From contig JAIPJX010000044.1 of NCBI GenBank assembly GCA_021733945.1, forward strand, positions 1 through 33,520: 33,520 nt of DNA. Direction: 5' to 3'. A model generated the notes under the pieces. The model saw only the letters and a list, made by a program, of their open reading frames with translations, was not told where the DNA came from and ran no database searches. This DNA is from Verrucomicrobiota bacterium (GTDB lineage Bacteria; Verrucomicrobiota; Verrucomicrobiia; Limisphaerales; SIBE01). Shown piece by piece: positions 24,672-32,733 of the stretch; position 1 is the first letter of the stretch; every line of letters begins with the position of its first letter. Made by a program: the position numbers and the translations under genes.

Positions 24672-26807
24672 CTACCGCGGCAACGCGAAGGCCAGATAGG
24701 AATCGCCACTGCGGGTGCGGATCTTTCCGCCACCACAGGCAATGACGACGTATTGCCTGCCGCCCGTCGCATAGACAGCCGGAGTTGCGTAACCCGCTGC
24801 CGGCAGTCTAAACTTCCAGAGCTCCCGCCCCGTCTCCCGATCGAACGCACGGAGATGCTCGTCGCGACTCGCGGCGATGAACACCAACCCACCCGCCGTA
24901 ACAACGGGACCACCGTAATTCTCGGTACCGGTCTGAGGCACTCCCCGCTTCGTGAGCTCGGGCCATTCACCCAGCGGAACCCGCCATCGGTACTCGCCGG
25001 TGTTCAGATCAATCGCGTTCAGCGTTCCCCACGGAGGTTTGATGGCAGGAAACCCGTTTGTATCCTCCCAGCGGTTGTAACCCGTGGTTGTGTAAGGCCC
25101 AACCCCAAGAACATCCAAACCCGCTCCCGTTCCCTGCCGCAGCGCCCCCTCGGTCGGAGACTCCGTGACGTCCCCGAACAAATGATCCGCCACAGCCCTT
25201 TTCTGCGGGTCGCTCAGGAACGCAAACGAAGGCATGACTCCCTTGCCCGTCTCCAGCAACGTCAGCACATCCGGTTTCTTCAAACGTTCCTCCACACCCA
25301 CGAGCGAAGGCACGTTTTGAGCCACGTTCCCCTTCCGATCCATCCCGTGGCAGGCCGCACAAATCTGTGTAAAAATCGCTTCTCCACCCACCAACGGCGT
25401 CGCCCCCTGTTGTTTGCTCGGCACCATGGTGAGAATCCACGGCATCTCGTTCGCATTTACATACAGAATTCCGCCCGGATCCGCCGCCGCTCCGCCCCAC
25501 TCGGCTCCACCATCAAAACCCGGCAGAATGATGGTGCCTTCGGCGCTCGGCGGCATAAACGGCGCATGGGGCCGGATCCCGACGAACCGATCCAACACCT
25601 CCCGGTGTGCTTCCGGAGAAATGTCGGTGATCTCCTCGTAACTGAACAACTGCCGCGCAAACGGTGCCGGTTTGCGCGGAATCGGCTGTGTCGGCCACGC
25701 CGATTCCCCCTGCAAATCCGACATCGGCACGGCCACTTCATCGATCGGAAACAGAGGTTTGCCTGTCTCCCGCTCAAAGACAAAGACGTGCCCCGATTTG
25801 GTCACCTGCGCGACCGCATCGATTCGCCGACCCTCGTGGACCACCGTCACCAGATTGGGAGGTGCGGGCAGATCCCGATCCCACAGATCGTGGTGCACGA
25901 ACTGAAAATGCCAAACCCGGCGGCCTGTCCTTGCATCCAGCGCAATCAGGCAATTCGCAAACAGATTCTCGCCAAGCCGGTTGCCTCCCCAGAAATCAAA
26001 TGCGGCGGAACCGGTCGGGCAAAACACCAGCCCTCTGGATTCGTCCAGCGCGAAGCCCGTCCAGACATTGACGCCGCCGACATATTCATGGGCGTTGGGA
26101 GGCCACGTCTCATAGCCAAACTCACCCGGTTGCGGGATCGTGTTGAATCTCCAGACAATCCGACCCGTTCGGACATCGTAGGCACGGATATGCCCGGGTC
26201 CCGCGGGAGCAGGCCCTTCCCCGAGTCGCATCCCCAGAATCAACAGATCGCCAAAAAGCACCCCCGGCGTATTCGCCTGAAGCGACATCCCGGCCACATC
26301 CCGCCCCAGCCCCTCCTTCAGATCCACGGATCCGTCGCGACCAAACCCCGCAACGCGTTTTCCGGTGATCGCATCGATCGAATGAAGAAAATGGTCGTTC
26401 GCAAAAAGAATCCGCTGTTCCGCACCATCGGTCCAGTAGACCAATCCACGGTTGACGCCCCCCTTGGAAATGCCCGGCTCCCCTGCCGGGTCGAACCGCC
26501 AGAGCTCCTGCCCTGTCGCCGCGTTCAAAGCAAACAACTGCAGGTCCGGACTGGTCCCGAACAACACCCCACCCACGATCAAGGGATTGCACTGGATCTG
26601 CGATCGGTTCTGCGGGTCCGCCCCCCCGGACTCGAACTTCCAGGCAAGTTCCAGTTGGGACACATTGGCGGGGGTGATCTCCCTGAGCGTGGAAAACTGA
26701 CTGCTGGTCCTGTCACCCAGGTAGTGGCTCCAGTCCGAATCGGCCGCAGTCGCGCCGATGGTGGTCGCGGCTGCGACGGCAGCCATCCAAAAGCCTCTTG
26801 GAATCAT
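24672..26807 (-). CDS. exported PQQ-type dehydrogenase with embedded cytochrome c domain
   Basis: 711 residues from the ATG at 26807, which opens a good signal peptide (MIPRGFWMAAVAAATTIGAT). The body is an eight-bladed quinoprotein propeller: repeats such as ALNAATGQELWRFDP, YDVRTGRIVWRFNT and LDARTGRRVWHFQFVHHDLW. The segment QFVHHDLWDRDLPAPPNLVT is typical of membrane quinoprotein glucose-dehydrogenase relatives. A heme c motif CAACHG (C483-H487) with likely axial Met in GVMPSFAF (about 535) lies inside the propeller, since further blades (LNAIDLNTGEYRWRVPL, FDRETGRELWKFRLP) follow it. The substrate is unknown; sugars or alcohols are likely. Electrons would pass via the heme to periplasmic carriers. 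It converges with the rne terminator. Confidence 0.9.
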   Translation of the reverse strand: MIPRGFWMAAVAAATTIGATAADSDWSHYLGDRTSSQFSTLREITPANVSQLELAWKFESGGADPQNRSQIQCNPLIVGGVLFGTSPDLQLFALNAATGQELWRFDPAGEPGISKGGVNRGLVYWTDGAEQRILFANDHFLHSIDAITGKRVAGFGRDGSVDLKEGLGRDVAGMSLQANTPGVLFGDLLILGMRLGEGPAPAGPGHIRAYDVRTGRIVWRFNTIPQPGEFGYETWPPNAHEYVGGVNVWTGFALDESRGLVFCPTGSAAFDFWGGNRLGENLFANCLIALDARTGRRVWHFQFVHHDLWDRDLPAPPNLVTVVHEGRRIDAVAQVTKSGHVFVFERETGKPLFPIDEVAVPMSDLQGESAWPTQPIPRKPAPFARQLFSYEEITDISPEAHREVLDRFVGIRPHAPFMPPSAEGTIILPGFDGGAEWGGAAADPGGILYVNANEMPWILTMVPSKQQGATPLVGGEAIFTQICAACHGMDRKGNVAQNVPSLVGVEERLKKPDVLTLLETGKGVMPSFAFLSDPQKRAVADHLFGDVTESPTEGALRQGTGAGLDVLGVGPYTTTGYNRWEDTNGFPAIKPPWGTLNAIDLNTGEYRWRVPLGEWPELTKRGVPQTGTENYGGPVVTAGGLVFIAASRDEHLRAFDRETGRELWKFRLPAAGYATPAVYATGGRQYVVIACGGGKIRTRSGDSYLAFALPR

Positions 26808-26882
26808 GCACCGACCATAATCAGCACCCACTGGCCGCGCAATCGCCTTCTAAACGTGCCCTATGAGCAGCCTGTATAAAAA

Positions 26883-26970
26883 GGAGGAGCCGAGGTAAGA
26901 AGGCTCACTTTTCAACTGCCGAACCGGGCGATTTCCAGAGCAGTTGGAGCCTCGTCACCTCGGCACCTCC
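26883..26970. repeat. nested hairpin element (interspersed-repeat candidate)
   Basis: The outer arms 26883-26906 and 26947-26970 are an imperfect inverted repeat (20 of 24 positions). Inside them CAACTGC (26913-26919) pairs with GCAGTTG (26940-26946), so the whole 88 bases folds as one long hairpin. The arms hold GCCGAGGT/ACCTCGGC. It is in the 261-bp gap between the dehydrogenase gene and the lipoprotein gene, where I see no coding frame. It has the look of a dispersed palindromic element, not of a terminator, because there is no T-run. Confidence 0.65.
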
Positions 26971-27068
26971 TATGGGAGTTTCCAGACAGACTGCCAAGGA
27001 GGGTGCCCCCCGCCTCAGCTCGTCATTCACGGACCAGGCCATTGAGGCCCGAATCCGATTGTTGGAGG

Positions 27069-27341
27069 TTATTTCTTCGCAGGAGCGATCTTCGCGAGAT
27101 GTTTGGACGGATCCTTCTTGAAGGCGTCCAAGCAGTCGTCGCAGCACAGTTTAACCTCCTGCCCTTCGTGCACGAAAACAACGGGATCCCCGTGGAAATC
27201 CTCGCCCGAAACGATGCACGTCGCCAAAGGATACGGCTTGGCCGCCGCCGCATGATGGTCGTGGTGAACGCTGACGCATCCGACAAATAAAAGGCTGCCG
27301 CCGATGGACAACAAGCTGAGAGTTTTTGCAATTCTGTTCAT
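27069..27341 (-). CDS. Cys-rich lipoprotein, YHS/TRASH-like metal-binding type
   Basis: 90 residues with a lipoprotein signal peptide (SLLFVGC, lipidated C22), then a His-rich spacer (HHDHH, 27-31... in VSVHHDHHAAAA). The domain that follows has C42 in PLATCIVSGEDF and the trio C66, C67, C70 in EVKLCCDDCLDAFKKDP. The pattern C-x(n)-F....V..C...C...F...P..H is that of TRASH/YHS-type metal-binding modules seen in copper and heavy-metal sensors and chaperones. The lysine-rich C-terminus would be in the periplasm. It is a single gene; the next gene upstream is terminated by the hairpin at 27365-27403. The metal and role are not known. Confidence 0.75.
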   Translation of the reverse strand: MNRIAKTLSLLSIGGSLLFVGCVSVHHDHHAAAAKPYPLATCIVSGEDFHGDPVVFVHEGQEVKLCCDDCLDAFKKDPSKHLAKIAPAKK

Positions 27342-27364
27342 AATAATTTTCTGGTCGTTGACTT

Positions 27365-27403
27365 AAAAAACCCGGACCCGCTCGCACGAAGCTGGTCCGG
27401 GTT
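27365..27403 (-). terminator. intrinsic terminator of the secreted-protein gene
   Basis: On the minus strand a perfect 10-bp stem (27394-27403 with 27369-27378, AACCCGGACC/GGTCCGGGTT) has a 15-base loop and runs straight into a T-run (27370-27365). It lies 25 bases after the stop at 27428. Confidence 0.92.
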
Positions 27404-27427
27404 GTGATTCAAAGAAACAACTGCAGG

Positions 27428-29083
27428 TTACCGCCGAACCCGCAGGAACATGCCGGCACCGGAAGGCGTGATGCTATGGGGAGATGTGGCACCTGCCACT
27501 GCGCTCCACGGTCCGGTGATGCTGGTGGCGGATTCAAGCGTCCCGCCGCCGTCCCAGGCGACCGAAATGGCCGCCCCCTGTCGTTTGGCACTCAACGTAG
27601 CGGGGCTTCCTCCCTTGTTCGCTGTCACACGAACATTGTCGATGGCCCAAAACCCTTCAAACTGATCCGGGTCTCCGCCCTGCGTATGGAACCGGAAGAT
27701 CACGTTCGCAGCACCGGCCGCAGCGGGCACTTCGAGGTAGTGATGCATGAAATACGAAGCTTCCGTGCGGTCGGAAAGCGCTTCCTGATAGGTCAGGATC
27801 CGGCTGAAGTTGGCTCCTCCATCCACGCTGACATACACTTCATACATGCTGGATGCGTTGCCATGAAGCCACTCGGAATCGAAATCCAGGAACACCCCGG
27901 TCGCACCGCTCAAGTCGAGGGACGGCGTATCCAGGTTCGCGGATTCCTCAATCGAAAGTCCTTCCTGCCACAGGGCGTAATCCCCACCCGCAAGCATCAT
28001 GAGAAACCGTCCGTCGATCATCGCGTTCGGATGGAAAAACTCCACCAGATCCGGAAACGCCTCGAAATCCGCGTTGCTCATGCGTTTCATCGCTTCATCA
28101 GACACGTCATAGAGCGGACGGTACTCGGCGACGGCCTTGAGAAGGTCCACATTGAGAGGCCCACCGAGCTGACTGCTTTGTTTCAACCAGCCGCTTGCGC
28201 CCTTGAGCGGTTCCGTTCCCCATTTCTGGGTCATGGTCGGAGTGTTTTTCCAGGTGGCCGGAATTCCCGCTTTAAAATCCTCGGTCAACACAACGTCGGT
28301 TCCCATCGGGGCCGCATTGTTGTCGATCACCAGATTGTCCAAGGCAATCCACCAGGCATCCGCCGGTTCGAAGTAGCGAACCCGAAACCGGACGTCGGGT
28401 TTGTTGTTCGCTTCGGCAGGCAGCTTGAGGTGAACCCGGCCATGCAGACCGCTCCAGCTCTTGGTCTGTGACGCGCTTCCCAACACCGGATATCCTCCCG
28501 TGGCGGCACCCCCTTCGTAATTGGGATCGTTGTTCAGGTAGTAGTTGTAGCCCTTGATCGGACGCTGCGGCTCGGCCGTCTGCCAAACCGGCAACCAGGT
28601 CTTGCCGGCGTCAACCGACACCGCAAAATCAACGACGCACTCCCCGTTGTTGTTGTTGTCAATCTCCGCGTCCACATGCACCCAGGCTTCCTTGCTGCCC
28701 GTGGTGTTGAAGCTCGGGGTGGTTGCCCAGAATTCCGACATCGAGCCGATGTTATCGGAGCCACCACCCGCGTCGGAGTCCGACAACAGATATCGTCCGG
28801 TCGATTGGGTGCCGTCCGCCGTGGGCGGAAACAGATACACAGCCCCATCGGCATTTACAAAATCCCCGCCCGGTTCGGACCGAAGGTACGGGGGCGCGAC
28901 ATGAAAATCGGTTCCCTCCTCCAACGCGAACTCGTTCTTGCCGAGATCCCAGCCTTTGGCGACCAGAGATTCCGATGTTTCCGCATCGAAGTTTTCCGAT
29001 AGATAAACCTGTGCACTCACGGAGGTGGCCGCAACCGCGACGAGACCCGCAAGTGCGGTCCTGAGTTTTGCTGCATGAATCAT
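27428..29083 (-). CDS. large secreted hypothetical protein with C-terminal 'GPW' module
   Basis: 551 residues from the ATG at 29083 (signal peptide MIHAAKLRTALAGLVAVAAT...SAQ). Two similar beta-rich halves can be seen, each with a jelly-roll/MAM-like look: the first around FWATTPSFNTTGSKEAWVHV and VVDFAVSVDAGKTWLPVWQT, the second around DLSGATGVFLDFDSEWLHGN and YEVYVSVDGGANFSRILTYQ. Each is closed by FEGFWAIDNVRV or WWIALDNLVIDNN elements. The C-terminus (about 500-551) is a short module ending TSITGPWSAVAGATSPHSIT then MFLRVRR, a form I associate with many exported Verrucomicrobial proteins. No catalytic residues are apparent. Function is unknown; carbohydrate or surface binding is a guess. 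Confidence 0.8.
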   Translation of the reverse strand: MIHAAKLRTALAGLVAVAATSVSAQVYLSENFDAETSESLVAKGWDLGKNEFALEEGTDFHVAPPYLRSEPGGDFVNADGAVYLFPPTADGTQSTGRYLLSDSDAGGGSDNIGSMSEFWATTPSFNTTGSKEAWVHVDAEIDNNNNGECVVDFAVSVDAGKTWLPVWQTAEPQRPIKGYNYYLNNDPNYEGGAATGGYPVLGSASQTKSWSGLHGRVHLKLPAEANNKPDVRFRVRYFEPADAWWIALDNLVIDNNAAPMGTDVVLTEDFKAGIPATWKNTPTMTQKWGTEPLKGASGWLKQSSQLGGPLNVDLLKAVAEYRPLYDVSDEAMKRMSNADFEAFPDLVEFFHPNAMIDGRFLMMLAGGDYALWQEGLSIEESANLDTPSLDLSGATGVFLDFDSEWLHGNASSMYEVYVSVDGGANFSRILTYQEALSDRTEASYFMHHYLEVPAAAGAANVIFRFHTQGGDPDQFEGFWAIDNVRVTANKGGSPATLSAKRQGAAISVAWDGGGTLESATSITGPWSAVAGATSPHSITPSGAGMFLRVRR

Positions 29084-29284
29084 AGCTTTTAAGAGTAGTC
29101 GTTTTAAGAATAGTGTCAGTGAACCAACCGAATCCGTGACACAAGAAGATAAGGTTCCAAAGGCTCGGATCAAGAAGATTCGAAGCCTTCACAGAATCGT
29201 AACCCGGCCGTCACACGACCCGAAATCGCGAACCGGTCCGGAGAAGCACTTGACCCCGGACGGCCTCCCTGAGACAAATCAACC

Positions 29285-30661
29285 ATGAAACTCGTCCCCT
29301 TGCTCGCTTGCGGCTTCTGTCTCCTGCCCCCAAGCGCCTTCGCGGCCGCCCACACCCTGCATACCTTCCAGAAACTCCACCTCGAGAAGTATTACTGGAG
29401 CGAAGGCGCCACTTTCGGCGACCTGAACCGGGACGGTCTTCCGGATGCCATCTCGGGTCCGTATTGGTGGGAAGCCCCCACGTTTGCCAAACGGCATGAG
29501 ATTTATCCCCCCGCAACCACTTTCACGGTCACCGACGAGCACGGAACCGCGCAAACTCTGCCGGGCTTTGAGGGCGCGTTCGGGAAGAAGAACGCCTATT
29601 CGGGCGACAACTTCTTTTCGTTCGTTCACGATTTCAATGCCGACGGATGGAACGATGTGCTCACCTACGGGCTGCCCGGCACACCCGCCTATTTGTATTT
29701 GAACCCGCAGGGAGCTTCAGGCCATTGGAGCCGGCACCAGGTCTTTGACGCGGTGGACAATGAATCCCCCACCTTTTCCGATCTGACCGGGGACGGCAAA
29801 CCCGAGATCATTGCCAACTCCGGGGGCAACTTCGGGTATGCGTCTCCCGACTGGTCACACCCGACCGCCAAATGGACCTTCACCCCGGTTTCGAACGGCG
29901 GTGCCTGGGGCCAGTACACCCATGGGTTGGGCTTTGGAGACATCAACCACGACGGCAAACCCGATCTTCTGGACAAGGGCGGATGGTGGGAGCACCCGTC
30001 CGATTTGACCACCCCCTGGCGCCGACATCCCGCCGGTTTCAGCCCGGGTGGCGGCGCGCAGATGTACGCCTACGACGTGAACGGGGACGGACGGAACGAC
30101 CTCATCACCAGCATGGCCGCTCACGGATACGGATTGGCATGGTATGAACAGCTCGCCGACAGCACCCCCGAGGGCCATGCGCAGTTCCGCCCGCATGTCT
30201 TTATGAACAAGGACGCCGCCGAGAACCGTTACGGGGTGGCCTTCTCCCAACTCCATGCCGTCGAACTCGCCGATGTGGACGGGGACGGTTTGAAGGACAT
30301 CATCACCGGCAAATGCTTCTGGGCCCATGGTCCCACCGGTGACCCTGACCCGAATTCGCCGGCTGTCCTGTACTGGTTCCAGCTCACCCGGGCATCCGAC
30401 GGCACCGTTGACTGGATCCCGCACCTGATCGACGACGATTCCGGAGTTGGCCGCCAGATCGGTGTTGCCGACGCGAACGGCGATGGTCTACCCGATTTCA
30501 TCATCGGAAATAAAAAGGGCACGTTTGTGTTTCTCCACCAGACCCGCACGGTCGGCGAGCCGGAGTGGCGCGCAGCTCAACCGAAAATCCTGCATGCCAC
30601 CGCGGGCGACAAGCAACTCCGCCCCGAGGAGGTCATCCGGCGCACCGGTTCCCCGCGTTGA
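29285..30661 (+). CDS. exported FG-GAP/VCBS-repeat protein
   Basis: 458 residues with a clean signal peptide (about 1-21, ending AFA-AA). The body is a beta-propeller built of FG-GAP/VCBS repeats with calcium-binding loops: GDLNRDGLPDAISG, HDFNADGWNDVLTY, SDLTGDGKPEIIAN, GDINHDGKPDLLDK, YDVNGDGRNDLITS, ADVDGDGLKDIITG and ADANGDGLPDFIIG, seven in total. Such proteins usually bind sugars or proteins outside the cytoplasm. The 101 bases before the ATG (29184-29284) and the gap to the divergent secreted gene hold no gene. It converges with ychJ. A hairpin at 30699-30714 lies between them. Confidence 0.9.
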   Translation: MKLVPLLACGFCLLPPSAFAAAHTLHTFQKLHLEKYYWSEGATFGDLNRDGLPDAISGPYWWEAPTFAKRHEIYPPATTFTVTDEHGTAQTLPGFEGAFGKKNAYSGDNFFSFVHDFNADGWNDVLTYGLPGTPAYLYLNPQGASGHWSRHQVFDAVDNESPTFSDLTGDGKPEIIANSGGNFGYASPDWSHPTAKWTFTPVSNGGAWGQYTHGLGFGDINHDGKPDLLDKGGWWEHPSDLTTPWRRHPAGFSPGGGAQMYAYDVNGDGRNDLITSMAAHGYGLAWYEQLADSTPEGHAQFRPHVFMNKDAAENRYGVAFSQLHAVELADVDGDGLKDIITGKCFWAHGPTGDPDPNSPAVLYWFQLTRASDGTVDWIPHLIDDDSGVGRQIGVADANGDGLPDFIIGNKKGTFVFLHQTRTVGEPEWRAAQPKILHATAGDKQLRPEEVIRRTGSPR

Positions 30662-30698
30662 AGCAGCCGGTTCCTTCCCGTTGCCGACACTCACACGC

Positions 30699-30714
30699 CG
30701 CCCCGAAAGGGGCG
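30699..30714. terminator. GNRA-loop hairpin between convergent genes
   Basis: CGCCCC-GAAA-GGGGCG is a perfect 6-bp stem with a GAAA loop, placed between the stop of the FG-GAP gene (30661) and the stop of ychJ (30729). No T-run follows on either strand, so its terminator role is uncertain. Confidence 0.35.
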
Positions 30715-30728
30715 TTCGGTTCTCCGCT

Positions 30729-31157
30729 TCACCCCTTGTCGTCGAGGTATTTCCAAACCCCCTTAAATCGTTTGAAGCGCGAGTGTTCGTGCAGCTCCAT
30801 CGGCTCACCGTTCACGAAATAATTGGCAATGAATTCGACCTTGCCGGTCTTATCCTCCCTGCCTCCCTTGGAGACATTCAGAATCGTCAGGTAACTCCAG
30901 TTCACCTGGTAAATCACTTTCGTCAGCTCCTGCTTCAGGCCGGGTTCCCGGGTCTCGGGATGCGTCGTATTCACCAGATAATCGACCTGTCTAAAAAAAT
31001 AAGCGCTGAACCTCGAACGCATCAACTGCTCGGCGGTCTCCGGCTTCACCTTGCCATGGTGCAGCGGCATGCAGCAGGTCCCGTAGGTCAATCGACTCTT
31101 GCATGGGCACAACGACTCCTCCCGTTCGGGTGAAACACTGGCTGTTTTCTTAATCAT
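30729..31157 (-). CDS. ychJ: YchJ-family SEC-C motif protein
   Basis: 142 residues from the ATG at 31157; a longer in-frame reading upstream codes a low-complexity Gly/Ala-rich stretch and is rejected. The N-terminal SEC-C zinc motif is CPCKSRLTYGTCCMPLHHGK (about 17-36), followed by the family block ETAEQLMRSRFSAYFFRQVD and NTTHPETREP. The rest is an NTF2-like beta/alpha fold. E. coli YchJ is a UPF0225 protein of unknown function. The glycine usually found in CPCGSG is Lys here (CPCKSR). It stands alone on the minus strand. Confidence 0.9.
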   Translation of the reverse strand: MIKKTASVSPEREESLCPCKSRLTYGTCCMPLHHGKVKPETAEQLMRSRFSAYFFRQVDYLVNTTHPETREPGLKQELTKVIYQVNWSYLTILNVSKGGREDKTGKVEFIANYFVNGEPMELHEHSRFKRFKGVWKYLDDKG

Positions 31158-31194
31158 GGTAAAACTTTCTGGCAATCCCGTTGCACCGTCGAGT

Positions 31195-31287
31195 GCGGCG
31201 GCACCGACGCCGCTTTGCGCCTCACCAACCCACCCTTTCCCGTCCCCACAAGCACCGCACCCAACCAAAACGAGGTCGCCGCTTTGC
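31195..31287. repeat. GC-rich palindromic repeat segment upstream of ychJ
   Basis: GCGGCG (31195-31200) and CGCCGC (31208-31213) form a short inverted repeat. The 11-base unit CGCCGCTTTGC occurs at 31208-31218 and again at 31277-31287. The stretch 31158-31449 has no believable gene: open frames on both strands are low in complexity and lack homologous motifs. This may be a remnant of a dispersed palindromic family. Confidence 0.35.
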
Positions 31288-31449
31288 TCCGCCCTCGCAC
31301 CCACAACACCCTCGATGGTCCGAATCCGTGTCACCGGATCCACCGTGGACTGCGGGCCCAAACGCGATGATTCCCGATTCCTGCCGCCATTGCAATCTTC
31401 GCGAAATCAAAACCACCCGCCGCCCCGGTCCACTTCGCCAACCAACCGG

Positions 31450-32637
31450 CTAAAAGGGCATCCGTCCCGCACCCAAGACTCTGTCCACCATCCAGGCAGC
31501 TGCAACCAACACGATCCCCGCGGACCCAACCGTGCACAGTCCCGTGCGATAGAACCACGAACGACGAAAGACGTAGGCCAGTGGCAGAAATACAGCCACA
31601 ATCGCAAGTTGCCCCGCCTCCACGCCGATGTTGAAACCGACCAGAGCCCGCGCCAGGGATGCGGGTGGCAATCCAAGTTCCTGAAGCACTGTCGCGAATC
31701 CAAAGCCGTGCACCAAACCGAATCCGAAGGCGACCAACCAGGCGCGTCCCCGAAAGAACGGAACCAGATTGTTGCCCGCGGCCACCGCCACCGAAAGTGC
31801 AATGACCGCCTCCACGGGACGGGACGGCAGACGCACCCATCCAACGGATGCGATTGTAAGCGTCACCGAATGCGCCACCGTAAAAGCCGTGACAATCTTG
31901 AGCACATCCAGAAACGCCTGTCGAAACGCCTGCACGCCACTCCAACGCCCGCCCTCCCGCACCAAGACCGACGGCAGCAGCAACGCCAGGAGAAACAGCA
32001 CATGGTCGATCCCCTTCCAGATATGCCACAAGCCTTCTGTGGTAAACTCGAGGAACTGCCTCCATCGATCCGGCTTCGCCAACTCAAACCGTTGCGCCCG
32101 CTGATCGACGTTCAGGATCCCGGTCTCCTCTCCAGCCGGGCTTTGCAGCATGTAAATGCAGCGGTGTTGCGGATCCTGATCCAGAATCGCACTGTATTCC
32201 ATCTCGACCGAATACACCTCCATCGGACTGATCACGTTGAATTCGATAACCGCATACGGACCGTCAACAAAGAGCCGAACCGAACGGTTGGTCACCGAAA
32301 GCGAACGGGGAATGTCGTTGACCTTGAACTTGAGATGCTGCTGAACGTAGGTGTCTACCAGCTCCGGATCGGCTGCCAATCCGTCCCACGTGGCTGATTG
32401 ATCCGCCCCGGGCGCGAGCGTCATCACATGAGCCAGATCCCGCACGGCGATGTCCCAGTGGGCACCCAGAGTTCGCCCCTCAAGGGTAACCGCAAGGTAA
32501 CTTTCGCTGAATTGATGAGCCTGGAATTCAGGCGAAGCAGAAAGAATGAAAGAGAGGAAAAGAAGCCTTCGGAAGAAGGCCCGGAAAACACCGAAAAACG
32601 CCAAACCACCTGCAACCTGTCGTGACCCGGCCTTCAT
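31450..32637 (-). CDS. HupE/UreJ-family membrane protein with extracytoplasmic N-terminal domain
   Basis: 395 residues from the ATG at 32637, which opens a signal-peptide-like stretch (FFRRLLFLSFILSASPEFQA). About 190 residues of beta-rich soluble domain follow, with NRSVRLFVDGPYAVIEFNVI. After that a membrane part of about six helices begins TTEGLWHIWKGIDHVLFLLA, the G-x-x-H-I-x-x-G-x-D-H-x-L-F motif of HupE/UreJ type 2 proteins. Later parts include FTVAHSVTLTIASVG, VHGFGFATVLQELGLP and GFNIGVEAGQLAIVAVFLPL. Relatives are proposed Ni2+/Co2+ permeases or metal-binding membrane proteins, but this two-domain version is poorly characterised. It is 85 bases downstream of a second, shorter HupE gene on the same strand. 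Confidence 0.85.
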   Translation of the reverse strand: MKAGSRQVAGGLAFFGVFRAFFRRLLFLSFILSASPEFQAHQFSESYLAVTLEGRTLGAHWDIAVRDLAHVMTLAPGADQSATWDGLAADPELVDTYVQQHLKFKVNDIPRSLSVTNRSVRLFVDGPYAVIEFNVISPMEVYSVEMEYSAILDQDPQHRCIYMLQSPAGEETGILNVDQRAQRFELAKPDRWRQFLEFTTEGLWHIWKGIDHVLFLLALLLPSVLVREGGRWSGVQAFRQAFLDVLKIVTAFTVAHSVTLTIASVGWVRLPSRPVEAVIALSVAVAAGNNLVPFFRGRAWLVAFGFGLVHGFGFATVLQELGLPPASLARALVGFNIGVEAGQLAIVAVFLPLAYVFRRSWFYRTGLCTVGSAGIVLVAAAWMVDRVLGAGRMPF

Positions 32638-32713
32638 CCAATGACAACGGTGCCACCACTCTTCGTGTCGCACGACCGGATTCTCACCGATCGTGCGCGG
32701 GAAAACCCCGGCC

Positions 32714-32733
32714 CCCTGCTGACTACAGCAGGG
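32714..32733 (-). terminator. hairpin at the end of the short hupE gene
   Basis: CCCTGCTG-ACTA-CAGCAGGG is a perfect 8-bp stem with a 4-base loop that contains the TAG stop of the upstream gene. The T-run that follows on the minus strand (four T about 10 bases further) is weak, so it may attenuate transcription or only stabilise the mRNA end. Confidence 0.35.

Noticed and set aside
24636-26879. Very long plus-strand open frame opposite the PQQ dehydrogenase gene
   Set aside because: It is Arg/Pro-rich, has no domain motifs, and lies antisense to a gene with clear propeller and heme motifs. It also starts inside the terminator region of the preceding operon.
31158-31361. N-terminal extension of ychJ to an upstream start
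   Set aside because: The extra 68 residues are Gly/Ala-rich low complexity, and they cover the GC-rich repeat. The family starts close to the CPC motif, which fits the ATG at 31157.
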